NCBI GenBank assembly: GCA_031763025.1
Contig: JASSKH010000009.1
Coordinates: 3,782,001 to 3,846,000, forward strand
Direction of reading: 5' to 3'
DNA: 64,000 nucleotides
From: Macrocystis pyrifera
Taxonomy: Eukaryota; Sar; Phaeophyceae; Laminariales; Laminariaceae
The position numbers and the translations under genes are program-made. Below, piece after piece: positions 63,935 to 64,000 of the stretch. Below the pieces are notes generated by a model. The model worked only from the letters and a program-made list of their open reading frames with translations. It was not told the origin of the DNA and ran no database searches. How positions within the stretch are numbered: the stretch's first letter is position 1; each line of letters opens with the position of its first letter.

Positions 63935-64000
63935 ACAACGGTAATGGCGTTTTTTTTTTTTTTTTTGGAAATTAAGAGATATTTCCATAGACGTGGGAGT

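Overview
The window is eukaryotic nuclear DNA. It holds few genes, all with GT-AG introns, set in a dense field of short inverted-repeat elements, simple repeats and very long G or C runs. A brown alga (Ectocarpus-like stramenopile) is my best guess from the intron style, the nuclear mitochondrial ribosomal protein gene, the chromatin domains and the repeat texture. That is recall, not proof.

Genes. (1) 9620-11477, minus: a two-exon gene for mitochondrial ribosomal protein uL22, complete and in frame. (2) 15985-36783, minus: one large chromatin gene that I assemble from 16 exons. Read 5' to 3' it encodes a charged N-terminus, a PHD finger, a CXXC zinc finger, a Cys/His segment resembling an extended PHD, a WHIM (WSTF/BAZ-type) module, an unknown conserved module, a WHIM-tail-like helix segment, a RanBP2-type zinc finger, a bromodomain and a C-terminal Cys/His finger. 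Seven exons have lengths that break the frame demanded by their own splice phases, nearly all at G/C runs, and a 100-N gap sits at another G run. I read this as homopolymer assembly error rather than gene death. (3) 49939-51393, minus: a serine/arginine-rich (RS-domain) protein exon. (4) 52157-52270, plus: a first exon with a myristoylation-type start, divergent from gene 3. (5) 63717-63803, plus: a possible first exon of a gene leaving the window.

Mobile and repeated DNA. 2110-3960 is a decayed retroelement-like unit in which a NADAR domain lies upstream of a retropepsin. At least seven families of short elements recur: family 1 (CCCCCGTAATA ends, about 110 bp, 17 copies), family 2 (a repeat ending in poly-C, about 13 copies), family 3 (AGATC-rich, 230-310 bp), family 4 (80-bp hairpin), family 5 (250-420 bp), family 6 (90 bp) and family 7 (GGGTC-rich, nested inside a family 1 copy). 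56.3-59.7 kb is made of two large palindromes, one interrupted by a 483-bp insertion with a 9-bp target duplication. 62.5-63.25 kb is a minisatellite whose units are each a hairpin.

Layout. 0-9 kb: repeats, the retroelement relic and tRNA-like repeats. 9-12 kb: uL22m. 12-16 kb: repeats. 16-37 kb: the chromatin gene. 37-49.9 kb: gene-poor repeat field. 49.9-52.3 kb: divergent gene pair. 52.3-63.7 kb: repeats and palindromes. The two clear proteins act in mitochondrial translation and in chromatin reading; nothing here suggests an operon or shared pathway.
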